The notes under the pieces were generated by a model, which was not told the DNA's origin, made no database searches, and saw only the letters and a program-made list of their open reading frames with translations. Source: Brachycybe producta (taxonomy: Eukaryota; Arthropoda; Diplopoda; Playtdesmida; Andrognathidae). From it: 64,000 nt of DNA. Location of the stretch: assembly GCA_036925085.1 (NCBI GenBank), contig JAUPFP010000001.1:1307001-1371000 (forward strand), read 5' to 3'. Within the stretch, counting starts at the first letter, position 1, and each line of letters begins with the position of its first letter. The translations under genes were made by a program, and so were the position numbers. Positions 48,096-59,900 of this stretch are shown one piece after another.

Positions 48096-48626
48096 CAGTA
48101 AAATCTCGATTATCCGGATTAAAACTTGATCATAGTTATCGAAAGTCTGGATAATCCGGAAAATCGCCGAGGTTTTTTTTACTGCAATTCTTTGCTTTAC
48201 TTTTTTTGAAGTTAAAAATCCAAAACACTAATAAACTAAAAAAATATTTTAATTATGATAAAAGTTGGCCCGGATTATCGAAAGTCTGGATAATCTGGAA
48301 AATAGTCCGGTTTTTTTTTACTGTAATTCTTCTCCCCATTCACTATCGGGAAGTTAAAAGTCCAAAACACTAATAAACTTAAAAATATATTTACATTAGG
48401 GCCTAAGATAAAAGCAGGTCCGGATTACTCGGAAGTCCAGACTACTGAAAATCTGGATAATCCGGAAATTTTTACTTTAATTCCACATTTTACTATTGGA
48501 AAGTTAAAAATCAAAAATTCTACTGATGAACTAAAAAAATTGTTCTTCTTATTATTATGATGGAAGTAGGTCCAGATAATAAGCCGTTAAGTCCGGATTC
48601 TGAACCGGATATTCGAGATTCTACTG
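48096..48626. mobile_element. Pogo/Tigger-like non-autonomous element, 531 bases, TA flanks
   Basis: Begins CAGTAAAATCTCGATTATCC and ends ATATTCGAGATTCTACTG, inverted copies with a TA dinucleotide immediately outside each end. Such ends are typical of pogo/Tigger-class Tc1/mariner elements. Internal blocks repeat the GGATTATCGAAAGTCTGGAT phrase several times. No transposase frame remains. Confidence 0.7.
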
Positions 48627-49985
48627 TACTCATTTTGAAATTTTCACTTTAATAAACTTGATTTTCTTTTTTTAAAAAAATTGCTGTTTTTAAATGGCAA
48701 CACAAACATTAAATTATTAAAAATTATAGGCAACTTTTTAAACATTGATTTCCATAAAATGTTAGCAACTTGCTGAAATTTCTTCTTAAGTCGGATTTAG
48801 GTTACAAGTATAAATAACATTTAAGATTTAACCATCAACATAAAGAACCCACTTTGTATATTTACAAAGTAGGTCTCATATGCTTGAAATTGTTATCGTT
48901 TGAGGGCGGAATTTTAAACACAAATCAAACAAATGTTTCTCAATTTGTGGCCCAATTGCCCAAAGAGCCAATATAATTGTGAAGTAACAATCCAGTTTAG
49001 ATCAGCCAACAAAAAAAAATTTTTTCAATCAAAAACAATGATTAGAGGTTAGAATTTTAGTTGACAACTAGTAACTAGAATCTAGCCTCTAACTAGTCTT
49101 TTTGATTAGATAAAAGCATAGTTGTAGTTGCACTAATGCTGATCAATGATTATTAAGCCATAATTTCAGTCAACATTTGCTTGATAATTGCATGAAAATT
49201 CGAATCTTTAGTTATTCCCTAAACATTAAAATATAAAAAGTGTACAACGTAAACGTACCATATTGATATTCCAACCTTATAATCTTAGATTCTTGCCACT
49301 TATAAATATTATATCTAGTTGTTGAAATATTTCAGAAAATATGAAAATTTTCATAAATTAGTATTGTTCTATAAAATATCTAAATATTAAGACATTTTGT
49401 AAAAAAATAAATATGTATTGCATTATATAAAAAATGCTATTAAAATTTCTATGGCTTATTTGAAAATTACGACTATATGGTAAAAATCCACAATAGCATA
49501 AATTAATATGAAAGACATAAAAATAAAATTAAAAATAATCACCATTAGTGTGTAGTGTGAAGTCTTCTCAAAATACATTTATAGGTGTTCACAAACCCGC
49601 CATTTGAAATTATGGCTGTTCCATCCATAAATTGAAATTCAGTGATGTACTCATGCATGCGGTGAACATGCCTTGAATGAGAGGCTATAAAAGTGCCGAG
49701 GGATTAAACTGAGAACGCGTCAAGATTTTTTGGAGGAAGAGAAGAAAAAAAATTCCTATTGTGTTCCATTATTTCCATCAGTTATACTATAGTACAAACT
49801 GCATATATACTTACATACATGCATTACATTGTACAGCATGAGGCTTTCATTATAGGGTTGGTCAAATACTGCACTTTGAGCGCCATCTAACGAGAGTTTT
49901 TTTTCTTTTATTTGACTACTAGCCTACCATTACCATAAAGGAGACATAAAACATAATAATAAGTCTGCATTACCAATGGTGCTAG

Positions 49986-50240
49986 TGACCCACAGTGCAG
50001 ATTTAGTGCCACAGTGCAGATATAGTGCCACAGTGCAGATTCAGTGCCACAGTGCAGATTCAGTGCCACCGTGCAGATTTATTGCCACAGTGCAGATTCA
50101 GTGCAACATTGCAGATTTAGTGTCAAAGTGCAGATTTAGTGCCACAGTGCACATTTAGTGCCACAGTGCACATTCAGTGCCACAGTGCACATTTATTGCC
50201 ACAGTGCAGATTTAGTGCCAGAGTGCAGATTCAGTGCCAC
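49986..50240. repeat. 19-base tandem repeat GCCACAGTGCAGATTTAGT
   Basis: About 13 copies with few substitutions (ATTTAGT or ATTCAGT at the end, CAG or CAC inside). It forms a clean minisatellite in the intergenic spacer. Confidence 0.85.
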
Positions 50241-51134
50241 TGTCACAAGGACACTACTTGAAAAATTGAAAGCAATCCCCTGATGACAAATGAATAAAGT
50301 GGTTGTGTGCAAAGGTTCCTACTTAAAAAAAAAAGCCGAAATCAGCTAAATCATAAGCCTTACAGTAATTTCACACAAAAATGCTGACAACTCTGCTTTC
50401 AACTTTTTCACACACTTGAAAAAACAAAAACATTCCTCTTAAATTCCAGCTTTAAAGCAATGTTTTTGTATGATTTTCTCATAAACCCTCCTCATAAAAA
50501 ATATAAGACTGACCTTGAATAAAATATCTATCTAGAAAATCAATAATAATCAAAAGTAATTGACAAAATCATCGATCTGAATAATAAGTCAATATGCATA
50601 ATGTGGCTGCTATAGCTTATGAAAATCCTTGTGGCAGAAGAAATTTATATTTAAGATAAGGTCATATCTTTTGGGGATGGGGGGGGGAGGGCCTTTTTCA
50701 AAGTCTTTGATAATATGCAACATTTAAAAAAAATACAGGTCCTTTAATTAAAAAGTTAACTAGCTTTCTATTTATTCAGTTAATTAACACTGAAATATAT
50801 AACATATACAGACAAGTTTTATCTGACAAGGAAGACATTATTATCAAAGTGAATAAATAACTTTCTATTTTAATTGAATTAGCTTTTAGATCTAAACTAA
50901 AATTAATTATACATTTTAACTTCTTAAAATATTAATGAGTGATCATACAGGTCTAAATATTTACATAAAAATCCAAACACAATTACTAAACGACCTTTAA
51001 TCACAGATATAAAAACAATGTCCATATTCAAATCATACATGTTTCTGTAATAATTATGGTTTTAATTGATATGGGTCCTAAACGTTTTTTTTTGTCATTG
51101 CTGCAGTACTGTTTTGGGGCATTTAGGACCCAGA

Positions 51135-51453
51135 GAGGTCATTACAGAAAAAAAATCATATGAATTCACTGATACTAAGTGTGAATTCACTTTTATTGAT
51201 GTCATAACTCATAAGTGTGAAGTAGAAAGTGTGAGCGTCCATATGACAGTAATTTGTTATATTTAGCTAATATTCTTGTAATAGTCACAAAAACAAATTA
51301 CAAAACATTATTATATGACAAATACTGTTATATGTGTATCATAGCTTTTATGAGTGTCACATACAAAATATGATAAGTCATAAAATGATCAATGTGACAT
51401 CATAAGATAGGATTGTCACAGTTTTATGATATTTTTTTCTGTAATGTGGCCTC
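51135..51453. mobile_element. MITE-like element with GAGG-CATTACAGAAAAA ends
   Basis: The left end GAGGTCATTACAGAAAAAA and the right end TTTTTTCTGTAATGTGGCCTC are inverted copies. About 319 bases; the interior is itself partly palindromic. A decayed relative lies at 28,051-28,273. Confidence 0.6.
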
Positions 51454-52359
51454 TGGTTACATTGATAAACTCGAAGACATTCAGTATTCCTCACAAATAC
51501 TAACTTCAAACGCCATTTTTAACATCGGAATAAAAACTCCTTAAAATTATGATTATAATAAATGAAAATTTGAATATTCACATGCATGACATTGGCATTT
51601 GCGATCTATTTACGTACAAAATATACAAAGACAAGCTTTTATTAATTATAACTTATGACAACAAATCTAATTTAAATGTCCAAACAATTGAACGAAAATT
51701 TAGCAATTTTTTCTAAACCATTGTTATAGGCATGCATTTAGGAACATCCAAACAAGACGTTGATGGAATTAGCTGCTTAAATGTCACTTTATTAATTAAT
51801 GTCAATCTTTCATTTTTGACTATAATTGATTATTATTCCAAAAAAAAGAAGTCTCAAATTATACATAAGCCAGTTCTCAATGTTAGAATAAAATTAGCAT
51901 TAGATCTTTTGCTAATGTCTGTAACAAGATGGCGGCGATACAATCGATTATCAAGAGATGAGAGCTTTTCACTAATTCTAAATTTAACATAAAAAACACA
52001 TTAATCATCATTGATTAATTAATTATGAATATAGCGCTTGAGAGTTGTCTTAATTTTTATTGATTGTTCATTTGACTCATGAAGCAACTTTCTTACAAAA
52101 ATCTATAATACATCCAACAAAATGTTAATTTCAGACATAAAATGAAAAGTATTTCAGATTGAATATGTTTGGCTTAGGCCTACAATTTAGAGTTTAATGT
52201 TGATTCATCAAAATCTGCCATTTTGTAAGGAACCATTAGTTTCTTATTATAGTTGCTTGTCAAACTAGTAATAATTTCTCTGTTTCAAAAACAAGAAAAG
52301 TCAATATTATTATCAAGTAGATTTATTTCAAATCTGTAATGGCGCTGATTCTGCGTTTA

Positions 52360-52740
52360 GTCACTTAAAAATACAAGTCCAACATTTTTAAGTCATAATA
52401 CAGTTCCAAAATGGTCACCAGTTGTGTTAGAAACAAAAAAAGAACTGGTCACTCATGACAAATTTGCAATGATTAGTCACTTCGTATGATGCCAGAATGA
52501 CAAATGACTGGTCACTCATGAGTCTGACAAATTTGCAATGACTAGTCACCACCTATGGCAAACAGAGTCACTAGAAAGTGACTTGCCACTCACGACAATT
52601 TAGCAAAAACTGGTCACTCATGACAATATTGCAATGACTAGTCACCCTCTGGTTACTATACTGTAAATGGCACACTTGAAAGAGACTAGTCACTTGTGAC
52701 TAATTTCCAGTGACTGGTTATATATTTCATATAGTCACAA
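52360..52740. repeat. Degenerate TGACTAGTCAC-rich repeat
   Basis: Many irregular copies of GACTGGTCACTCATGACAAA and TTTGCAATGACTAGTCAC. The same phrases form another block at 56,340-56,860 inside the GluCl gene. Confidence 0.55.
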
Positions 52741-53954
52741 GCTTTGAGCAGTTGGAGTGAGCGATGATCTGGTGTAGTTCACGATTTGCAAATACACTCA
52801 AGTTACTATTGGAAATTAACAGGTAAAAACTAAAGGTTGGCAATAACAAAAAAATGCTACGGGCAAATCATTCACTAGAACCTCTTCTATCATATCTGGT
52901 GAAACTTCGGCACTACGTTTACATACATCACAGTCTGTGCTTAGCAGTAAAAAGTAAAGCATTCACACTCTGTAATATAATTATTACAAAGCTGAAATCC
53001 TTAACTGATGAGTTCGTTGAGCACATTCTTGAAAAGATTTATTAATATAAATTACAATTTTTTTTTATAAAAGTTTAGTTTTTATCATCAAATGAGTGAC
53101 ATTATTTTTAATAATTTTAATAATAACTTCTAGAAATATAAAAAGCGTTAAATATTCTACCATAATTATGTCAAATGTTTAGTAGATTGTCAATTTATAA
53201 CTTCAGGGTTTTTGTCCTAACATAAAACCGACTGCTAAGAGCAGACAATCATGAATGTGAAGTCAAAGACTCGCTTCCAGTCATGGGATGTGGACATTTG
53301 CAATTAGGACACTAGGCCCTAAAGACGTTTGTCCTAAATCCATTTGACCTAATGCCCTAAACTAATGATTCTTCTAACTCCATTTGCTTTAATTTGTTCA
53401 TCCTTGTTTTAAAATGTCCCATTAGGGCAATTATCCTTTTAGGGCATGTAGTTTTACAGTTAACTGTCTGTAGGGTCCTTTAGGTCAAATATTTTTAAGA
53501 AAATTATTTTCATTCTAAATTGGCAATGGGCAATTTAAAGCAAATGGCATTAGAGCAAATATCTGAAGGTCAGGTGTCTTTAGGACATGTGTGACATACC
53601 CTACATTCATACTACTAACATTTACTGACATGTTTTCACCACTTTTACTGTTTTTAATATAAAACTTTTGCTTGTTATGTTTATTGGCAAAAGTTTTCAT
53701 TAATCATTGTGTAAACCATCTCATATCATTTTTTTGTAATGAATTCTACTTTTATGCAGCTAACTAATAATTAATAAACAAAACTAATATGATTTTTGGC
53801 AAGATTAATTCAGCAGATGTATTCGTACTTTCTGTTATGGCTCTTGTGTATCTGGGCCTACATTTATATTTTTTGCTATTAGCAAATACAGTATGTCATG
53901 TTTTGAATTATTATTTTCGAAATTGATATTTTTTGTGTGTTTGTGTGGTTCTGA

Positions 53955-56900
53955 TTATTCGATTTCTTCGCCCTCTCGAAAGAGGTACGTTGACCAATAG
54001 ACAACATTGAAGAGAGCAAATGCAAGTGGAAATGTAATACGCGAAATGACGTCAATACGTTTGGAACGGGTAGGAAATTTAGCCAACCAAGTCCTACAAC
54101 AATTATTTTGACGTGTTTGAGCATGGAATTCGCATTGACGCGATTTCTCGAGTCCACTGTTTCCGTGATGTACTAACGGCTTCTGTCCATAATGTGAAAA
54201 AAATATTAATATTAATCATTAACAAAAAAATGCTAAGACAATGTGTTTATACCATTGCAAATGTAGCCACTCCATCTTCTGATTGATCCGCTGCCTCAAC
54301 CAGTGCAGCAGCATGCTCCATTTCCCACTGTCTACGTTCCAGTTTCATTTTGTCTCTTTGCTGATCACTACGTGACGCATAGTTGACCAGAGCAAATTCA
54401 AGCAATGCTCCAAATACAAAAGTCAAGCAAACTCCAGTCCAGATGTCAATGGCTTTAGTGTAGGAAACAGGTGGTAGAGAAGCATTTATGCCAGATGTCT
54501 GAGTTGCCATTGTTAGTAAAGTGGTAACACCAAGTGATACACGTGCAGGTACCGCGTTTTGATCTAACCAAAATGATACCCAGGAAACTATGACTAACAT
54601 ACAACAAGGTGTGTAGATTTGAATTAGGTAGTAGCTGAACTCTCGTTTGAAAAGTAGATCCACTCTGAGACAACTGTATTCTCCTGGAAATATATTGGTT
54701 TTTGTGTCACTTAAGACCAGCTCCCTGCGTATTTGCTTTCTGCAGCTTTAAAGCTGCTGCTGCTGATTTCTTTAGCAGTTAAAATTGAAAGCAATGTAGC
54801 TGCTATACGTCACAAAATCATCTGACCTGCCTTTTCATTTTTCATGAGATCTGATTGGTTAGTTAGTAATTCAAAACTATAACATATGGTGTAAATATCA
54901 AACCAAATTTAAGCTTCAAAAAGCAATCAGGCAGCAGTTTGCTTTATAAAAGATACATTAAAATGCCAATCAGCAGTAACATGGAAAGCTACAAAAAAAA
55001 GCAATGCAAAGCTTAGCTTTAAAGCTGCAGAAAGCAAATATTCAGTTTGGCCTTTATCCAAGATGTTGCCTGCGAAGGTATGTTTCCACTCGAACTCATG
55101 AGTCTAAGTGGAAACAATGCTTGATAGGTATTAAGCATGTGGAGTTACTACTTGCCTGTATTTGTTTTGCTTGTGCAATAACCAGTGTAATATCTTTCTA
55201 GTGTGAACCTTGGAAGCTGCATATTTTTGGCAACTTGTACTGGATCTCCATCTTTCCACAAGAATACCAGATCTTCTGTAGTATAACCATCTTGAAATAA
55301 ATTATAATACATTTTTGTGAATTTCTTTCGAGAATTATCATTTTGATAAAACTTACAACTTGGCATGGTTAGTGAACATTTTTGTCTGTCCAATGGAAAT
55401 AGTTTTAGATTCATTGGGCATGCCAATCGCAAAGATATTCTGTTAAATATCACAAACAATTATACTATTAAAAACAAGTGTCTGTAACAAAATGGAGACA
55501 ATGCAATCTAGTGGTAGCTGTCTGTAATAAGATGGCGTCGATTCCGTCTACCTGATACTGTAGAGAACCTCTCCATGAGGATGGATGCGGAGTAACACAT
55601 TTGGCATTATAATTGTGTGGAATTTGCCATCTTTTTCATTGGCAAAAAACAGATCTGGTTTCCATATTTTATCCTGATCTGTTAACACAATTACTTTGAT
55701 TTTGCCACCCATGTCATCGTATTTAAGCCGTTCGTCACGCCATTCTTCACGAAATGTGATCTGAACACTAAATTCCTAAACAACAAAAAATGGCAAAATC
55801 ACCAACAACATTTATATTTTAGGTCTTTTGGACATTTGAAGTCGTTTAGTTTAAATAAATTATTGGCCTAACCATGATTGTAGTGTCTCTATACAAGAAC
55901 AATTTCAAAGATTTGTTGTTAATGCTACCTTTCAACTGAATTTTACAATTTGTAGTGTTATATAATAGGCATTAAAAGGTCATATTGAAAATTCATTCTT
56001 TTGATGCATTGGGACTAATAGTTCTTCTGTCACAGGCCCCCGGGCGGCTTGCAGAGTTCTTATTCAAAGAATAAATTTTATTCTAATATCATTTGTAAAG
56101 AAAATGCAGCCTGTAATTATTTTAATTTATATTGTCAAGTTTCAATTCTCATGGGGAAAACATGCTATGTGCATTTGAGAATTACTTCAAAACTAATAAT
56201 AATCATATAATATTGTGATAAATTCATAACATGCTAAAGCAATCTGTATGTATAGGTTAGATAGACAAGAAAAAAGCCATGTTATAAATTTAAAAAGTTA
56301 GAATTGAACAATGTTATTACCAGAAAGATCTATGTGCATCTGCAATACATTTCATCACCAGTTCCATGTGATGAACTTATTACAAGTCACTAGTCATTAG
56401 TCACTGCAACACAATTGGTTACAAGTTACTTGAGATGAATTTGTTGCAAGTTACGAGTCACTGCAGCACAATTTGAGACGAGTCACTTGTGACAGGCATT
56501 TCAAAAGTTATTGCAACACAATTCATCACCAGTCACTTGGAACATAATTGTTACAAGTAACTGATCACTGCAACATACTTTGTCACCAATTACTCGTGAT
56601 GAACTTGTTGCAAAGCACTAGTCACTGGTGCCTGCAACACAATTTGTTACAAGTCACTTGAGATGAATTTGTTACAAATTACTAGTCACCGCAACACAAT
56701 TTGACACCAGTCACTTGTGACAAGCATTTCAAAAGTTATTGCAACACAATTCATCACCAGTCACTTGTAACATAATTGTTACAAGCAACTGATCACTGCA
56801 ATATACTTTGTCACCAGTCACTTGTGATGAACTTGTTGCTAGGCTTTGGTTCCTGCAACACAATTTGTGTAACAGGCTTTGTTGCTTTGTCCCATTGTAT

Positions 56901-59900
56901 GTTTTATTGAAAATTTTCTGGTAGAAACGTTTAGATAATTATTGGTGGTATATATAGTATGGTATAAGTCATTGGGTGTTATCTGTATTTTCAGTGAAGA
57001 GGTTACATGTGACAATTTTATTGGAGAGGAGGAGGATGATGGGTAAGATAAATATGATTGCATTCACACACAGTCACTCACTCACCATATTCAAATCGTC
57101 TACACGGCTAATGCTTCGTAGTAAGATGTTGATCGTGATGACGACGGGACCATCTAGAAAATGTACGGGAAAACCGTTCACGAAAAACGGGCAAAAACAT
57201 TTGCAATGAAATCTGGTTTCAAAATTTGCATTAACATTAAAATTGCACGTTTTCATATTACATACAAATCTTCATTATATATACATACATACACACGCAT
57301 ACACACAATGCATACTTTGTTACATAATTTAGGGATGTGTTTGTATGTGTGTCTATTGATTGACTGATGGTCTATTGTGTAAAATGAAATATCCTTAACA
57401 AGAGTGCAACCTAATTTACCTAACTGAAATCCGACTTGATGGGGGGAAAGATGAGGTAAAATGAGCATTTGACACTTTTTGAGATAATTAAAACATACCA
57501 TTTGTACGTCATCGATTTTGCTGATACTTCTGACCAGTATGTTGACCCAGACTGTTGCTGGCCCATCTGCATTAAGGATTAAGAGCGGAGAAGAAGAGAT
57601 GGAGAGCACAGTTATTTGTTAAAGGAGATTTATTAAACGGGTTTAAGGATTATTTTTTTTTTTGGGAATGGACAGAGAGAAAGAGAAAGAGAGACAAACA
57701 AACATTTATCAATCAACATGTTGCAACAACATCAAACCAAAAATAAATTAAATTTGCCATCAACTTGTGTCACTTTTAAGAACAACATTAAGAAAATATT
57801 TGTGCAAAGGTGTTAACATGTTAGAAACCGTTTAAAATTTTTACAAATAACAACAACAAAAAAGAAACAAAGCATTAAAAACATTGCATGCAATTTACAA
57901 ATATTGTTTTTTTATGTTTTTATTGGAGGAAATATAATAAAGTTAAGTTAATTTGGTTGTGCCACTAGAAAAAAAACGTGCTTAAATTAAAAAGAAATTA
58001 CAAACAGGTTAAAATTCAAGTACTATAGGCAAGGAAGGAAAAGAAGGTTTGGCAATTTAGGCATTTTGATGGTAACCGAATTAAGATGCAGTTAAGTAAG
58101 TCTGTTCAACCCAAGAGGAACCGCTAATTTCATTGTCAAAAATGAATGATACACATGAAAGAAATCTATAAAGTACGTCTACATGAGTTCTAAATTGGTG
58201 AGGTACAATGGTGGCCACAAAAAAAACACCCGAATTTCTTATTTAGAAATATTTAACGTTGTTTAAAAATGTTTCTATTGCATATGGTATAAAGGTTCAT
58301 TTCCACTTAAGCTCATAAGTCTGCAGCATGTCTGCACAATTTTGTTTAGAAGCATCAAAAATGTTGCAAAACCTATTAAAATGTTGCTGAACTCATGTTG
58401 CATGTTGCTCACTCAAAAACCAGATACATTTATGTTGCAAATGTGCAAAAAAAACCGCCCCTTTCCTTGAAGACTTCAATAAAATGTGTATTTATTTGGG
58501 GTTACAACACGATGCAGTGGAAATACAAACGTGTAGACACTTATTTCATGAAAATGTTTAAGGACTCACGTATACTGACTAACGAGTAGAAGTGGAAACA
58601 ATAACTAAAGACAAAGTTTCTCAAAACATTTCACGAAATTTAATAACTATACAGTATATGGAAAATGAAATTTCTAAAAACTAGAATACTCGTAAAGATG
58701 CAGTGGCGCCACAGTTAAAGATGAAACTCTTTGCACGTCCAACATACCACAAAATGTCTCGAATAAGGTGCGTTTACATTAAAGCACCTAAATTCAGCGA
58801 CATTATTATTGACCAATGGTTTTATTGTGAGTTGTTTGTGTAACTCTTTGTGGCCAATTAAAATAATTAATAATAATAATTTAAATATTTTAGCTAACTA
58901 TGAGATACAATAATTTCAAAAATGACCAATTTCATGTCTTAAAAAAACTACAAAAACATTTTATTTAACATGTTAATTTCACATGTTGAGCAAGCAACAT
59001 GTTATAAATGTGTTATTTGTTTTCATATGTTGCTTTGAAGTAAATACAACATTAAATCATAATTTTTCTTGTTACTCGAAAGTTAAGCCTATAAGTGGGC
59101 GCCATTTTTAATTAGCTACAAAAGCTGGTTTGTAATGTTTGACTAACTTAATAAATAAAACCATGTAATTTCCATGTCCTTATAATACACAGTTTGAAAA
59201 AAGTTATTTAGAATTGACTTACTAAATTATGTAAATGGTTTCCAGCAAAAATTTCATACTCAGTATAGATTCACAGGGAATGTACCAAATTAAACGATAA
59301 AATCTAGGGTTATTCAGGCAATGGAGTGATGCAGAATTCCAGAAGATGGGCCATTTTTTATGATATTAAAGAAGATTGAGTTAGATGAAAAATTTAATAT
59401 TTATAACTTTATATTACAGTGTAATTTTATTTGAATGTTTCTGGTATAGAAATCCACAAATAGAAAATAACATTTAGGTAATAACTTCAATATGGCTGCC
59501 AAATAAATGGTCAGACTTTTAAATGACTTTTATTTTACTGTTATATAGTCTTTATAGTTTTTAGTTCATTTTATGTCAATAAAAGAAAACTATATTATTA
59601 TTATAATTAGTAAATTTGTATATTTTAAAAACGAGATAAACCTGACTTCAATATTTGCTAATAATTTCAATATGGCGGCCAAATGAATGGTCAGACTTTG
59701 AAAATGATTACTTGGTTGCTTTACAGTTTTGCAGTTTATTTTATAAAAATAAAGACAAACTATTATTATTATAATGGTTAGTAAATTTATAAATTTTACT
59801 TTTAACCACGAGATAAAAATGCCTTCAATAATTTCAATATGGCGGTCACATTTTCAACCATTTACTATAGGTTTCTATGCTCAAAAGTATGATATATATC

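Larger units (their letters stand above)
46895..53954. other. 7-kb intergenic spacer, repeat-rich, no gene seen
   Basis: Between the four-TM gene start and the GluCl 3' end. Contents: a CTTCTAGTTTCTAAA copy (47,195-47,460), a TA-flanked element (48,096-48,626), a 19-base tandem repeat (49,986-50,240), an inverted-repeat element (51,135-51,453) and degenerate GTCACTAGTCAC-rich sequence (52,360-52,740). I could not assemble any protein from the short frames here. Confidence 0.55.

Noticed and set aside
51900..51950. AAGATGGCGGC-like words (also 55,530 and 59,670) as YY1 sites
   Set aside because: They occur within repeated sequence with shared flanks, so shared descent explains them without a regulatory role.
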